Below, one piece after another: positions 24,716-32,971 of a stretch of DNA of 64,000 nucleotides. Both the position numbers and the translations under genes were made by a program. Source of the DNA: Streptomyces sp. NBC_01723 (lineage in GTDB: Bacteria > Actinomycetota > Actinomycetes > Streptomycetales > Streptomycetaceae); the NCBI RefSeq assembly GCF_036246005.1, contig NZ_CP109171.1, positions 1,600,001-1,664,000 of the forward strand. Direction: 5' to 3'. Every line of letters starts with the position of its first letter. The stretch's first letter is position 1. Under the pieces are notes generated by a model, which saw nothing but the letters and a program-made list of their open reading frames with translations, made no database searches and was not told the DNA's origin.

Positions 24716-27516
24716 TGGGACGTGAACTCCACGATCTGCTGGTACGTCGGCCGGTTCTGCCAGCTGATCCCTCCGTGTTTGATGCCGCCCAGGGTGCGGT
24801 GGACGACCGAGTCGGCGCACCACTGGTCGCCCGCCGAGCAGTGGTCGTCACCCGGGTAGACCTGGGCGGCCGTGCGGCCCGAGGCCTCCTTCAGGGTGGC
24901 GACCAGGGTGTCCCGGCAGGCGGCGAGGTCGCCGCCGCCGCAGTACTCCCGCGCGAGCGGTCCCCGGACGGACTCGCCGAGCACCGCCCTGACGTCCTTG
25001 TCGACAAAGCTCCACCAGCCGTACTGGAAGGCGCTGCCGGCGTGGGCGCCGGTGGGGCCGTGGGCGGCGGACGGGGACTCGTCGACGGGCAGATTGGCGG
25101 CGAAGGCGGTGTACAGGTCGCTGCCGAGGCCGGGTTCGAACTCGGCCTTCACCAGGAGCGGCCACCAGGCGTCCAGGGTGCGGATCGCGTCGGCGTGGGC
25201 GTACTGCTTCGAGCCGGCCGAGGTCTCCGTGCGCAGGCCGCCCGCCGCGCGCCAGGCCTTGAGCCGGTCGACGGCCGTCCGGGCGTCCGGGTCGGTGACC
25301 GGCGCGGAGTCGATCACCTTCAGCAGATCGGGCAGCACGTCCTCGGCCCGCAGGTCGGCGAGGCCCGCCTCGGCCATGGCCCGCACCAGTGCGGCCCGGG
25401 TGACGCCGCCCTCGGCGACCAGCTTCTTGACGCGGTCGTCGAGAAGGTTGCCGCGGTGGACGGAGCCGTTGCCCCAGGAGGAGGCCGGGTAGTCCTTGGC
25501 CTGCTTGTTGTTCCAGGACACGTAGTAGTCCTGGTCGACCGACTGCGGGTGGGCGGCCGCCTCGGTGTACCGGGCGGTGTTGCCGTCCGGGTCCCAGCCC
25601 TGCCACTCGTACGGTTGCCGCGCCCAGACCGGGAACTCCGCGTCGACACCGTTCGCCCGGACCGGGTTGTCGCCGCTGTTGTAGTACGCGGTGTGCTCGG
25701 AGTCGGCGTAGAACCAGTTGAAGGTGTAGTTGATGTGCTGGACGGCGCTCCGGAAGCGCTCGGGGCTGTCGAGGTAGTCCGGGTCGTTGAGCATCTGGAA
25801 GCCGATGATCGAGTCGGCCTCGTGCAGGTAGGAGGAGCGCAGGGTGGTGTAGGCGACCTTCTTGCCGCCGACGGTGGCGCGGTGTTCGACCGGGCCGTAC
25901 TTGGTGCGCCAGACGCGCATCGTGTAGGAGCCGGCCTTGGTGCCGTCGGCGACGGTCGGCTTCCAGGCGTTCTTGCGCTCGATCTTCTCCATCGCCGTGC
26001 AGGTGCCGCGGTAGAGGTAGTGGTAGTCGTCCTGGCAGAGTTCGACGGCGTAGGTGTCGATGATGTCCTGGCCCGAGGTGGTCGCGCTCCACGCGTAGTC
26101 CTGGCCGCGGCCGAGTTCGACGTACATGCTCAGGCCCGCGAAGGAGGCGCCGCGGGCGCTCAGGCCCGGGCCCTGGATCTCCTGGAGCATGAGGAGCTGG
26201 GGCGCGAAGTAGCCGGTCTGCGGTCCGAAGACGGCGACCGGGTGGCCGCCGGCGGTGTGTTCGCCGCTGACGACGAGGGCGTTGGACATGCCGCGCCGGG
26301 CCGACGTCACCGCCGCGTCGGCCGCCTTGGTGGAGGCGCCGGTCGCGTTCGCCGTGGCCGCGCTGCCGGTGCGGTCGTAGATCAGCGGTTCCGCCTCGAC
26401 CGAGCCGGCGTCGGGCAGGGCGCGGCCCTGCGGGTCGTCGGGCCTCGGCAGATAGGGGAAGCTGCCGTTCTGCTGGGTGAGGACGGCCTCGGGGTCGTTG
26501 CGCTGGCGGAAGGACTCCCAGACCTCGGTGCCCTCGGCCACGCCGTACTTCTCCTGAGCGGCGAGCAGGGAGCGCGCGTTGCCGACCTCGCCGCCGCCTC
26601 CGGCGCCGAAGAGGGAACCGATGACCGAGGCCAGCGCGATCAGGTCGGTGCGCTTGAAGTGCTCGATGGTGCCGGCGTTGGTGATGGCGTTCTTGTGGCC
26701 GGTCAGGACGTACTCGCCGGGGAAGTAGCGGCCGCGGTCGGAGCGGTCGATGTAGGCGTTGATGCCGGCGACGTAGGCGTCCACGTCGGCCAGGGCCAGC
26801 TCGCCGCGTTCGCCGGCCTTGGCGGCGGCGCTCTCGATCTGCGCCTCCAGGTCTGCCTCGGTGTACGGGGCGCTGCGCCAGAACTGCTGTTCCAGGCCCT
26901 GGTTGGCGGGGGCGCCGCCGGCGAAGGGGGTCAACTGGCCGCGTCCGACGTGCCGGAAGAGGTCCATCAGCCACAGCCGGTCCTGGGCCGCGGCGTAGCC
27001 GGCGCCGAACTCGGTGCCGTAGCGGGTGGTGCCGGTGATGTGCGGCACCCCGGTCTTCTTGTCGCGGACGATGGTCACGTCGTCGCGGCCGGCGGGACGG
27101 ACGGTGGAGGCGACCTGGCCGGCGGGGACGCCGAAGGAGGCGTCGTTGAAGAAGTCGTCGATCTTGTCGTTGGTGAAGGCGGAGTAGCCCGTGGCGAGGT
27201 TGGCGTACGGGCCGAGCTGGTCCTCCGCGTGGGCGGGCTGGGTGCCGAATGCCTGGTTGAGGAGGATTTCGGCGAGAGTGGCGTTGCCGTTCTGGCCGGG
27301 CGGGAGGATGTCGGAACACTGCCCTCCGCAGTGATCCTGGGCCGTCGCTTCGGCCGTCGTGGCTTCGGCGGATTCCGTGTCGGCGGCCATCGCCGGGGAA
27401 AGCGGCGACAGGAGACCGGCGATGAGGGCGCATACGGAGGCGCCCTTCAGGAACCCGTGGAGGCCGCGGGGAGTTCTCAGTCTGTCGAGGGCGTCGCGTG
27501 GGGTGCGTCGTGGCAT
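24709..27516 (-). CDS. Penicillin acylase family Ntn-hydrolase, secreted
   Basis: A 935-residue precursor. A signal peptide (about 1-44, cleavage after AMA) precedes the alpha chain, a linker and the beta chain that starts at the nucleophile Ser411 in GMSNALVVSG. The YGAGYAAAQDRLW-like motif (GAGYAAAQDRLWLMDLFRHV) is clear. The family cleaves amide bonds in beta-lactams, N-acyl-homoserine lactones or cyclic lipopeptides (quorum quenching, self-resistance); the true substrate is unknown. It is convergent with NamZ and divergent from the zinc-ribbon gene. Length is at the upper end for the family. Confidence 0.9.
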   Translation of the reverse strand: MPRRTPRDALDRLRTPRGLHGFLKGASVCALIAGLLSPLSPAMAADTESAEATTAEATAQDHCGGQCSDILPPGQNGNATLAEILLNQAFGTQPAHAEDQLGPYANLATGYSAFTNDKIDDFFNDASFGVPAGQVASTVRPAGRDDVTIVRDKKTGVPHITGTTRYGTEFGAGYAAAQDRLWLMDLFRHVGRGQLTPFAGGAPANQGLEQQFWRSAPYTEADLEAQIESAAAKAGERGELALADVDAYVAGINAYIDRSDRGRYFPGEYVLTGHKNAITNAGTIEHFKRTDLIALASVIGSLFGAGGGGEVGNARSLLAAQEKYGVAEGTEVWESFRQRNDPEAVLTQQNGSFPYLPRPDDPQGRALPDAGSVEAEPLIYDRTGSAATANATGASTKAADAAVTSARRGMSNALVVSGEHTAGGHPVAVFGPQTGYFAPQLLMLQEIQGPGLSARGASFAGLSMYVELGRGQDYAWSATTSGQDIIDTYAVELCQDDYHYLYRGTCTAMEKIERKNAWKPTVADGTKAGSYTMRVWRTKYGPVEHRATVGGKKVAYTTLRSSYLHEADSIIGFQMLNDPDYLDSPERFRSAVQHINYTFNWFYADSEHTAYYNSGDNPVRANGVDAEFPVWARQPYEWQGWDPDGNTARYTEAAAHPQSVDQDYYVSWNNKQAKDYPASSWGNGSVHRGNLLDDRVKKLVAEGGVTRAALVRAMAEAGLADLRAEDVLPDLLKVIDSAPVTDPDARTAVDRLKAWRAAGGLRTETSAGSKQYAHADAIRTLDAWWPLLVKAEFEPGLGSDLYTAFAANLPVDESPSAAHGPTGAHAGSAFQYGWWSFVDKDVRAVLGESVRGPLAREYCGGGDLAACRDTLVATLKEASGRTAAQVYPGDDHCSAGDQWCADSVVHRTLGGIKHGGISWQNRPTYQQIVEFTSHR

Positions 27517-27667
27517 GGCAGCTCCTCCCGACGGGGGTGTGGCGGGACGTTACCGCCGGTATCCCCGAGTTGGAAGATGAACATGCGTCACTTTTTTCCA
27601 GTGGGTGGATCGGCTGATGGGGGGCATCGGAAATCGGATGGAGCCGAATCGGTTGTCGATACGTCTA

Positions 27668-27696
27668 TTCGGCGACGTCCGTACGACGACGCCGAA
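27668..27696. promoter_or_regulatory. Inverted repeat upstream of zinc-ribbon gene
   Basis: TTCGGCG (27668-27674) pairs with CGCCGAA (27690-27696), plus inner GTC/GAC, in the 222-bp region between the divergent penicillin acylase and zinc-ribbon genes. It may be an operator or a 5' hairpin; no cognate regulator is adjacent. Confidence 0.35.
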
Positions 27697-27738
27697 GTGA
27701 CCCGAGTACAGGTGCAGGTGTGACGGAGGTGCAGGGCG

Positions 27739-28344
27739 ATGGCCGGTTTCCGAAGTCTGGCGAGACAGGTCCGCGATCCACGGTGCGACCTGGCGCTGCG
27801 GCGTTATTCGCTGCGCAAGTGCCTTGAACGTTTTGCCCCTTATGGGCACAGGGCTACCTGGGACCATCTCTGCTCCAGGGCAGGGTTCGGTCCCGAGGAC
27901 CGCTCCCCCGACCCGGTGCGGCTCGTGGCCGCACTGGAGGAGCTGGAGGAGGCGCGTTCCGTGTGGCTGGCCTATGAGGTCGAGTTCGCCGAGCGGCGCA
28001 GGAAGGAGAAGCACGACGGGCTGCGCAGGCCGGGCAGCGTGGACGACTGGCACCGGCTGACCTGGGGCGGTTTCGGTGTCGCCTGGTGCGACGACCCCCG
28101 GGTGCATCCCGACTGGCCGCTGGCGGAAGTACTGCGCCGGCTGATCTCGGCGCTGGAGCGGGAACCGGGCTCCGTCTGCCCGGTGTGCGACGGGGAACGC
28201 CTCGTCTGGACCTACGACCTCGACCACGAACCCTCGACGGGGCCCGTCTGCGCGGAGTGCGGGATCCTCGTACCGCGGCCGGTCCTCACCCCCGACGCGC
28301 TCGCGGAGGCCCGGCGGGGGCGACGGCTGCTGATGTCGGCGTAG
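27739..28344 (+). CDS. Hypothetical protein with C-terminal zinc ribbon
   Basis: A 201-residue protein. The first 130 residues are helical and basic (KCLERFAPYGHRATWDHLC, EELEEARSVWLAYEVEFAERRRKEK). The C-terminus carries CPVCDG and, 26 residues later, CAECG, a likely zinc ribbon. No family is recognised beyond streptomycete hypotheticals. GGAGG lies about 11 nt before the ATG. The ribbon suggests nucleic-acid or protein binding; this is inference. Confidence 0.6.
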   Translation: MAGFRSLARQVRDPRCDLALRRYSLRKCLERFAPYGHRATWDHLCSRAGFGPEDRSPDPVRLVAALEELEEARSVWLAYEVEFAERRRKEKHDGLRRPGSVDDWHRLTWGGFGVAWCDDPRVHPDWPLAEVLRRLISALEREPGSVCPVCDGERLVWTYDLDHEPSTGPVCAECGILVPRPVLTPDALAEARRGRRLLMSA

Positions 28345-28354
28345 CCGGACTCGC

Positions 28355-28382
28355 GGGGGTGTGCCGGGGAGGCCGCACCCCC
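28355..28382 (+). terminator. Hairpin after zinc-ribbon gene
   Basis: GGGGGTGTG (28355-28363) pairs with CGCACCCCC (28374-28382) with one G-T mismatch-type pair, 11 bp after the stop codon. Confidence 0.45.
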
Positions 28383-28434
28383 CGACGACCGGCGGCCGAC
28401 GGGTGTTGTCAGTGGGGCCCGGCACCATGGGGGG

Positions 28435-29172
28435 ATGGTGCAACTGTGTGCGAACGGGGGCCGGGAGGCCGCCGACGGGGCGGTGGTGCCGCTGTCGCCG
28501 GAGGCGCTCGCGGACTCCGTGGCGGGAGCGGTCGCCGCCGGGGCGACGGATGTCCACGTCCACCCGAAGACACCCTGTGGCCGGGACACGTTGTCGCCGC
28601 GCGTGCTCGCGGCCACGCTGGAGGCGGTGCGCGCGCGGGTGCCGGGCTCGCTTCAGGTCGGCGTCACGACGGGCGCCTGGGCGGAGCCCGACCCGGCCGC
28701 CCGGGTGGCGCGGATACGGAGTTGGACGGTGCTGCCCGACCACGCGTCGGTCAACTGGCACGAGCCGGGCGCCGAGGAGACCGCGGCCGCGCTGCTGGAG
28801 CGCGGGGTGGGCGTGGAGGCCGGCATCTGGACGGGCACGGACGGGGCGGCACGCTTCCTGCGCTCACCGCTGGCACCGAGGGTGTTGCGGGTACTGGCCG
28901 AAGTCACGGACACCGGCCCGGCGACCGCGCGTGACACCGCACGAGCCCTGCTGTCCACGCTGGGCACGGCCCACGGCCGCCCGATCCTGCTGCACGGCGA
29001 GGACGCGGGCACCTGGCCGGTACTCCGCCTCGCCGGCCACCTGGGCCTGCCGACCCGGATCGGCCTGGAGGACACCCTGTTCCTGCCGGACGGCAGCCGT
29101 GCCGCCTCCAACGCCGAACTGGTGAGGGCGGGACTGGAGGAGTGGGCCTCGGCACGGCGGGGCGGGGTGTGA
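28435..29172 (+). CDS. BKACE-family beta-keto acid cleavage enzyme
   Basis: A 245-residue TIM-barrel protein of the DUF849/BKACE (Kce) family. The metal site DVHVHPK, the strand LQVGVTTGAWAEPD, the SVNWHEPG segment and the C-terminal GLEDTLFLPDG are family features. Members condense a beta-keto acid with acetyl-CoA and cleave it to acetoacetate plus a CoA ester (for example in lysine fermentation). It is slightly shorter than the usual 270-300 residues. The substrate is unknown and no pathway genes surround it. Confidence 0.82.
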   Translation: MVQLCANGGREAADGAVVPLSPEALADSVAGAVAAGATDVHVHPKTPCGRDTLSPRVLAATLEAVRARVPGSLQVGVTTGAWAEPDPAARVARIRSWTVLPDHASVNWHEPGAEETAAALLERGVGVEAGIWTGTDGAARFLRSPLAPRVLRVLAEVTDTGPATARDTARALLSTLGTAHGRPILLHGEDAGTWPVLRLAGHLGLPTRIGLEDTLFLPDGSRAASNAELVRAGLEEWASARRGGV

Positions 29173-29550
29173 ACGCCACGCCGGGTCAACGGCGATGGGG
29201 CCGGTCCCGCACGTCGACCCGGCGCCTTCGGGGCCACCAAGGCCGGGCCGCTGGACCGCCCCCGCGGCCGGCCACCAGTGGCGCGCGCCGGAACGGGGGT
29301 GCCACCGCGCCCGGCCGCCCCGCCGGAACCGCGAGATGACCGTGCGGCCCCGGCGGCGACGGAACGCCCCGGCGCACGCGGGCCGTCGGAGCCCGGGGCG
29401 CCGGGACCGGGCGTGCCGCCTCGCACGGCCACCGACGCCAGGACGTCGCCCGCCCTGCCGGGAGGACGAGGTGATCAGCCGGTCCCAGGGCGGCGGAGCG
29501 CCGCCCCGAAGCGGGCGTCAGGGCCGGGCGGGGTGTCTGTCGGAGGCGGG
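29173..29550. other. Intergenic region without evident gene
   Basis: These 378 bp separate the BKACE gene from soxR (convergent). The frames here are short and lack ribosome sites or recognisable protein. I see no clear hairpin or repeat. Confidence 0.5.
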
Positions 29551-30060
29551 TCAGTCGCAGTTCGTCGGGGTCGGGGCGCAGGTCCGGCCGGCCGCGTGCG
29601 GGGACTTGCGTTCCACCAGGAGGCGGGAACCCGCTCGGGTTTCTCCGAACGCGTCGTCCGGGTTGGACAGGACGCAGGTGTCGAGGGACAGGCAGCCGCA
29701 GCCGATGCAGTCGGTGAGGTGGTCGCGCAACCGGTTGAGCTGCTTGATGCGCTCGTCCAGTTCGGAGCGCCAGGACGCCGAGAGGCGGGCCCAGTCGTCC
29801 CGGGTGGGGGTGCGGCCCTCGGGCAGCTCCGAGAGCGCCTCGCGGATCGTGGCGAGGGGGATGCCGACCCGTTGGGCCGCCCGTACGAAGGCGACACGGC
29901 GCAGGGCGTCACGGCTGAAGCGGCGCTGGTTGCCCGAGGTACGGCGACTGCTGATCAGGCCCTTGGACTCGTAGAAGTGCAGGGCGGAGACGGCGGCGCC
30001 ACTGCGCGCGGCGAGCTGGCCGACGGTGAGCTCATGGATCTTCTCGGGAATCTGAGGCAC
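29551..30060 (-). CDS. soxR: Redox-sensing activator SoxR
   Basis: A 169-residue MerR-family regulator. The winged-helix ([26 protein letters not shown]) is followed by a dimerisation helix and the [2Fe-2S] cluster motif [12 protein letters not shown] (C118, C121, C123, C129). In Streptomyces SoxR responds to redox-active small molecules rather than mainly to superoxide. GTG 30060 ([11 protein letters not shown]) is used because known orthologues begin there. It is divergent from the MaoC gene; no SoxR box is obvious in this gap. Confidence 0.95.
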   Translation of the reverse strand: MPQIPEKIHELTVGQLAARSGAAVSALHFYESKGLISSRRTSGNQRRFSRDALRRVAFVRAAQRVGIPLATIREALSELPEGRTPTRDDWARLSASWRSELDERIKQLNRLRDHLTDCIGCGCLSLDTCVLSNPDDAFGETRAGSRLLVERKSPHAAGRTCAPTPTNCD

Positions 30061-30129
30061 CCCTCGAACCCTACCCACCCGCCCCCTCACCCGTCCGGTC
30101 CGTTGACAGGGGCTCCGCGGACGACCATG

Positions 30130-30145
30130 CTAAGCAGTCGCTTAG
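30130..30145. promoter_or_regulatory. TetR-type operator upstream of MaoC gene
   Basis: CTAAGCAGTCGCTTAG is a 16-bp palindrome (six-bp arms CTAAGC/GCTTAG around a 4-nt centre), 28 bp before the MaoC start. It matches 13 of 16 positions with the palindrome upstream of the adjacent TetR gene (31327-31342). Confidence 0.7.
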
Positions 30146-30172
30146 AGTCGCGTCACACGGGAGGCCGGGAGC

Positions 30173-30634
30173 ATGGCAGAGCCGAGGATCTTCACATCCG
30201 TCGACGAGGTGAAGGCGGCGGTGGGCGAGCAGCTGGGACACACCGACTGGCTGGAGGTCGACCAGAAGCGGATCGACCTGTTCGCCGAGGCCACCGGCGA
30301 CCACCAGTGGATCCACGTCGACCCGGAGAAGGCCGCCGCGGGCCCCTTCGGCACCACCATCGCGCACGGCTATCTGACCCTGTCGCTGCTCCCGCTCTTC
30401 GGTCCGCAGCTGATCAGGGTCGAGGGCGTGAAGATGGGCGTCAACTACGGCACCAACAAGGTCCGCTTCCCCTCCCCCGTCCCGGTCGGCTCGCGCCTGC
30501 GTGCCACGGCGACGATCACCGGCGTCGAGGACGTGACGGGCGGGATCCAGGTGTCCGTCGCCTTCACGGTGGAACGCGAGGGCGGCGACAAGCCGGTCTG
30601 CGTCGCCGAGTCCGTCTCCCGCTACTGCGTCTGA
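30173..30634 (+). CDS. MaoC-family hot-dog dehydratase
   Basis: A 153-residue hot-dog protein. The (R)-specific enoyl-CoA hydratase signature D-x4-H (ATGDHQWIHVDPEKAAAGPFGTTIAHGYLTLS, here split) with catalytic Asp and His is intact. It hydrates enoyl-CoA or a related thioester. The gene's last 13 bp overlap the convergent TetR gene. Strong palindrome upstream. Its substrate is unknown, though a TetR of the fatty-acid type alongside suggests acyl-CoA metabolism. Confidence 0.88.
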   Translation: MAEPRIFTSVDEVKAAVGEQLGHTDWLEVDQKRIDLFAEATGDHQWIHVDPEKAAAGPFGTTIAHGYLTLSLLPLFGPQLIRVEGVKMGVNYGTNKVRFPSPVPVGSRLRATATITGVEDVTGGIQVSVAFTVEREGGDKPVCVAESVSRYCV

Positions 30635-31278
30635 GCGGACCGGTCGGAGCCGGACGCGCCGGCCCCGACCATCCGCAGTACGAGGTCGGCGTAGAGCGCG
30701 CCGACCTCGTCGGGCGTCCGGGCGCCGTTCACGTTGAACCAGCGGGCCACGTCGATGCAGAGCGACAGCACGGCGAGCGTGGTGCCCTTGACGTCCGGCA
30801 CGTCGAACTCGCCCGTCGCCACGCCGTCGTCGATGATGCCGCGCACCGCGGCGTCGCACTGCCGGCGGAGCGTGAGGATCTCCTCCCGGGCCTCGGGGCC
30901 GAGCGCGTCCAGCTCGTACTGCACGACCCGCGCGGTCGTGCGCCGGCCGGCGTGCCAGCGGACGAAGGAGCTCACGGCGTCGGCGAGCCGTTCGGTCGCA
31001 CTGCCGTCACCCTGGGCCGCGGAGCGCAGGATGGCCACCGCCCGGGTGTGACCGATGCGGCTGATGCGGTGCAGCAGCTCTTCCTTGGTCTTGTAGTGGA
31101 TGTAGAGCGCGGCCGGGCTCATGCCGGCCCGCCCGGCGATGTCGCGGGTCGTGGTCGCGTGGTACCCGCGTTCGGCGAACGCCTCCACGGCGGCGACCAG
31201 GAGCCGCCGGGCCGCGTCAGGCGTGACCTCTTCCCACGGCTCGATGTCGCCGCCCGTCGTCTCGGCCGCCGTACTCAT
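30622..31278 (-). CDS. TetR regulator of the MaoC gene
   Basis: A 218-residue TetR protein: HTH in AVEAFAERGYHATTTRDIAGRAGMSPAALYIHYKTKEELL. Its own promoter and that of maoC share a CTnAGC..GCGCTTAG-type palindrome, so it probably controls both. The ligand-binding half resembles regulators of fatty-acid genes. ATG start at 31278; it overlaps the convergent MaoC gene by 13 bp. Confidence 0.85.
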   Translation of the reverse strand: MSTAAETTGGDIEPWEEVTPDAARRLLVAAVEAFAERGYHATTTRDIAGRAGMSPAALYIHYKTKEELLHRISRIGHTRAVAILRSAAQGDGSATERLADAVSSFVRWHAGRRTTARVVQYELDALGPEAREEILTLRRQCDAAVRGIIDDGVATGEFDVPDVKGTTLAVLSLCIDVARWFNVNGARTPDEVGALYADLVLRMVGAGASGSDRSAQTQ

Positions 31279-31326
31279 CGCTTGTTCGCCCCTCTCGGTG
31301 ACAGGAGCACCACCATACCGCCGATA

Positions 31327-31342
31327 CTGAGCGGGCGCTTAG
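31327..31342. promoter_or_regulatory. TetR-type operator upstream of its own TetR gene
   Basis: CTGAGCGGGCGCTTAG lies 49 bp before the TetR start (minus strand) and overlaps the stop codon of the YiaA/B gene. It is the partner of the site at 30130. Confidence 0.65.
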
Positions 31343-31653
31343 GCGCGCTGCCCGGCGGAGGGGCCGCCGGGCTTGTGGAACGGGTCGTGCTCCACAAGGA
31401 TCTTGTCCAGCCGCGCCTGGTCCACACGGCTCACGATCTGCCCCACCTCCTGACGGTCCCGGATGATCTTGGCCAGCGTGAAGGCCGAGGTGACGAGGTA
31501 CAGGACGGCGATGGCCAGGAAGGCACGCACCCAGGCGTCGGCCTGGAGCTGGTAGATGCCGATGGCGGTGGCGGCCATGGCGACCGAGAACGACGCGACG
31601 GCCTGCCCGTAGAAGGCCGCCGTGTTCTGCTGCTTGACCGGTGTGTCACTCAT
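31339..31653 (-). CDS. YiaA/YiaB family inner-membrane protein
   Basis: A 104-residue protein with two membrane helices (FYGQAVASFSVAMAATAIGIYQL and AFLAIAVLYLVTSAFTLAKIIRD) and a polar tail, matching YiaA/YiaB. Function unknown. ATG 31653 is used; 12 further residues upstream lack a ribosome site. Confidence 0.85.
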   Translation of the reverse strand: MSDTPVKQQNTAAFYGQAVASFSVAMAATAIGIYQLQADAWVRAFLAIAVLYLVTSAFTLAKIIRDRQEVGQIVSRVDQARLDKILVEHDPFHKPGGPSAGQRA

Positions 31654-31730
31654 GGGCACAAGGATCGGCGGATGCGGTCCGGGCCACATCCGCCGCCGTA
31701 CTCAGTCGAGGTACTCAGAAACCCCGGCCC

Positions 31731-32882
31731 TCAGAAGGCCGAAACCCCGGTCAGCGCCCGCCCGATGACCAGTTTCTGGATCTGGCTGGTGCCCTCGTAC
31801 AGCGTCATCACGCGGGCGTCGCGCAGCAGTTTGCCGGCCGGGTACTCGTCGATGTAGCCGTAGCCGCCGAAGACCTGGAGGGCGTTGTTGGCGGCGCGCA
31901 CGGCCGCCTCCGAGGCGAACAGCTTGGCCTTGGAGGACTCGACGGTGAAGGGCTGCCCGCGGTCGATCAGGTCGGCGACCCGCCAGGTCAGCAGCCGGGC
32001 GGCGTCCACGTCGAGGGCGATGTCGCTGATCAGCTCCTGCACCAGCTGGTGGTGGGCGATGGTCTTCCCGAACTGCTCGCGCTCGCCGGCGTACCGCACG
32101 GCCGCGTCCAGCGCGGCCTGGGCGATGCCGACGCAGCCGGCCGCGACCGACATCCGCCCCTTGGCGAGCGCGGACATGGCGACCGAGAAGCCCCTGCCCT
32201 CGGGTGCGAGCATCGCGGAGGCCGGGACCCGGACGTCCTCCAGGACCAGTTCGGCGGTGGCCTGGCCGCGCAGCCCGAGCTTGCCGTGGATGGTGCGCCG
32301 GGTCAGACCGGGGGTGTCGGTGGGCACCAGGAACGCGGAGACACCCTTGTGGCCCGGGGCGTCGGTGGAGCGGGCGAAGAGCAGGACGACGTCGGCCCAG
32401 GTGCCGTTGGTGATGAACATCTTCGTGCCGTTGATGACGTAGTCGTCGCCGTCGCGGACCGCCCGGGTGGCGAGGTTCCCCGCGTCCGAGCCGGTGCCGG
32501 GCTCGGTGAGGCCGAAGCAGCCGACGTACGCCCCGGAGGTGAGCCCCGGCAGCCAGCGCCGCTTCTGCTCCTCGTCGCCCCAGGCGGCGATGGTCTTGGC
32601 GACCAGGCCGAGGGAGACGGACACGATGCCGCGCACGGAGCTGTCGCCGCGCCCCAGCTCCTCCGTCACCAGGCAGTACGCGAGATGGTCGCCGCCGGAG
32701 CCGCCGCACTCCTCGTCGACGGTGAGCCCGAGGAAGCCGACCTCGCCGAGCTTCTTCACGATGGACCGGTCCACCTCCTCGGCGCGGTCCCAGGCGACGA
32801 CGTGCGGGGCGATCTCGCGCTCCACGAAGTCCCGCGCGAGCCGCCGCACGGCGCTCTGCTCCTCGCTGAGCTCCAGATTCAT
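31731..32882 (-). CDS. Acyl-CoA dehydrogenase
   Basis: A 383-residue FAD enzyme of the short/branched-chain group. FAD and substrate motifs CFGLTEPGTGSDAGNL and INGTKMFITNG, and the catalytic Glu in TLYEGTSQIQKLVIGRAL are present. It introduces a 2,3-double bond into an acyl-CoA in beta-oxidation or amino-acid breakdown. It is divergent from a TetR gene with a long palindrome in between. Confidence 0.9.
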   Translation of the reverse strand: MNLELSEEQSAVRRLARDFVEREIAPHVVAWDRAEEVDRSIVKKLGEVGFLGLTVDEECGGSGGDHLAYCLVTEELGRGDSSVRGIVSVSLGLVAKTIAAWGDEEQKRRWLPGLTSGAYVGCFGLTEPGTGSDAGNLATRAVRDGDDYVINGTKMFITNGTWADVVLLFARSTDAPGHKGVSAFLVPTDTPGLTRRTIHGKLGLRGQATAELVLEDVRVPASAMLAPEGRGFSVAMSALAKGRMSVAAGCVGIAQAALDAAVRYAGEREQFGKTIAHHQLVQELISDIALDVDAARLLTWRVADLIDRGQPFTVESSKAKLFASEAAVRAANNALQVFGGYGYIDEYPAGKLLRDARVMTLYEGTSQIQKLVIGRALTGVSAF

Positions 32883-32923
32883 GCCGAGTCACCCCACAGA
32901 AGACGGTCCTTGAACGTCGGACT

Positions 32924-32948
32924 TTTAAATTAGCACTGCTAGTTTAAA
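32924..32948. promoter_or_regulatory. 25-bp operator between ACAD and TetR genes
   Basis: A palindrome with 12-bp arms (TTTAAATTAGCA and TGCTAGTTTAAA, one mismatch) around a single C. It is AT-rich in a 72% GC setting and lies 42 bp before the ACAD start and 24 bp before the TetR start, so the regulator should repress both genes. Confidence 0.8.
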
Positions 32949-32971
32949 GCCGCAGCCCTACTATGTGCGCC

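Noticed and set aside
24697..27723. 1008-residue open frame on the plus strand
   Set aside because: It is a shadow of the penicillin acylase gene; the product is a low-complexity Val/Gly/Ala/Arg string with no domain. High GC leaves long antisense frames open.
29173..29550. Short frames in the soxR-BKACE gap as genes
   Set aside because: No ribosome sites, no similarity I recognise, and Arg/Pro-rich products typical of high-GC non-coding DNA.
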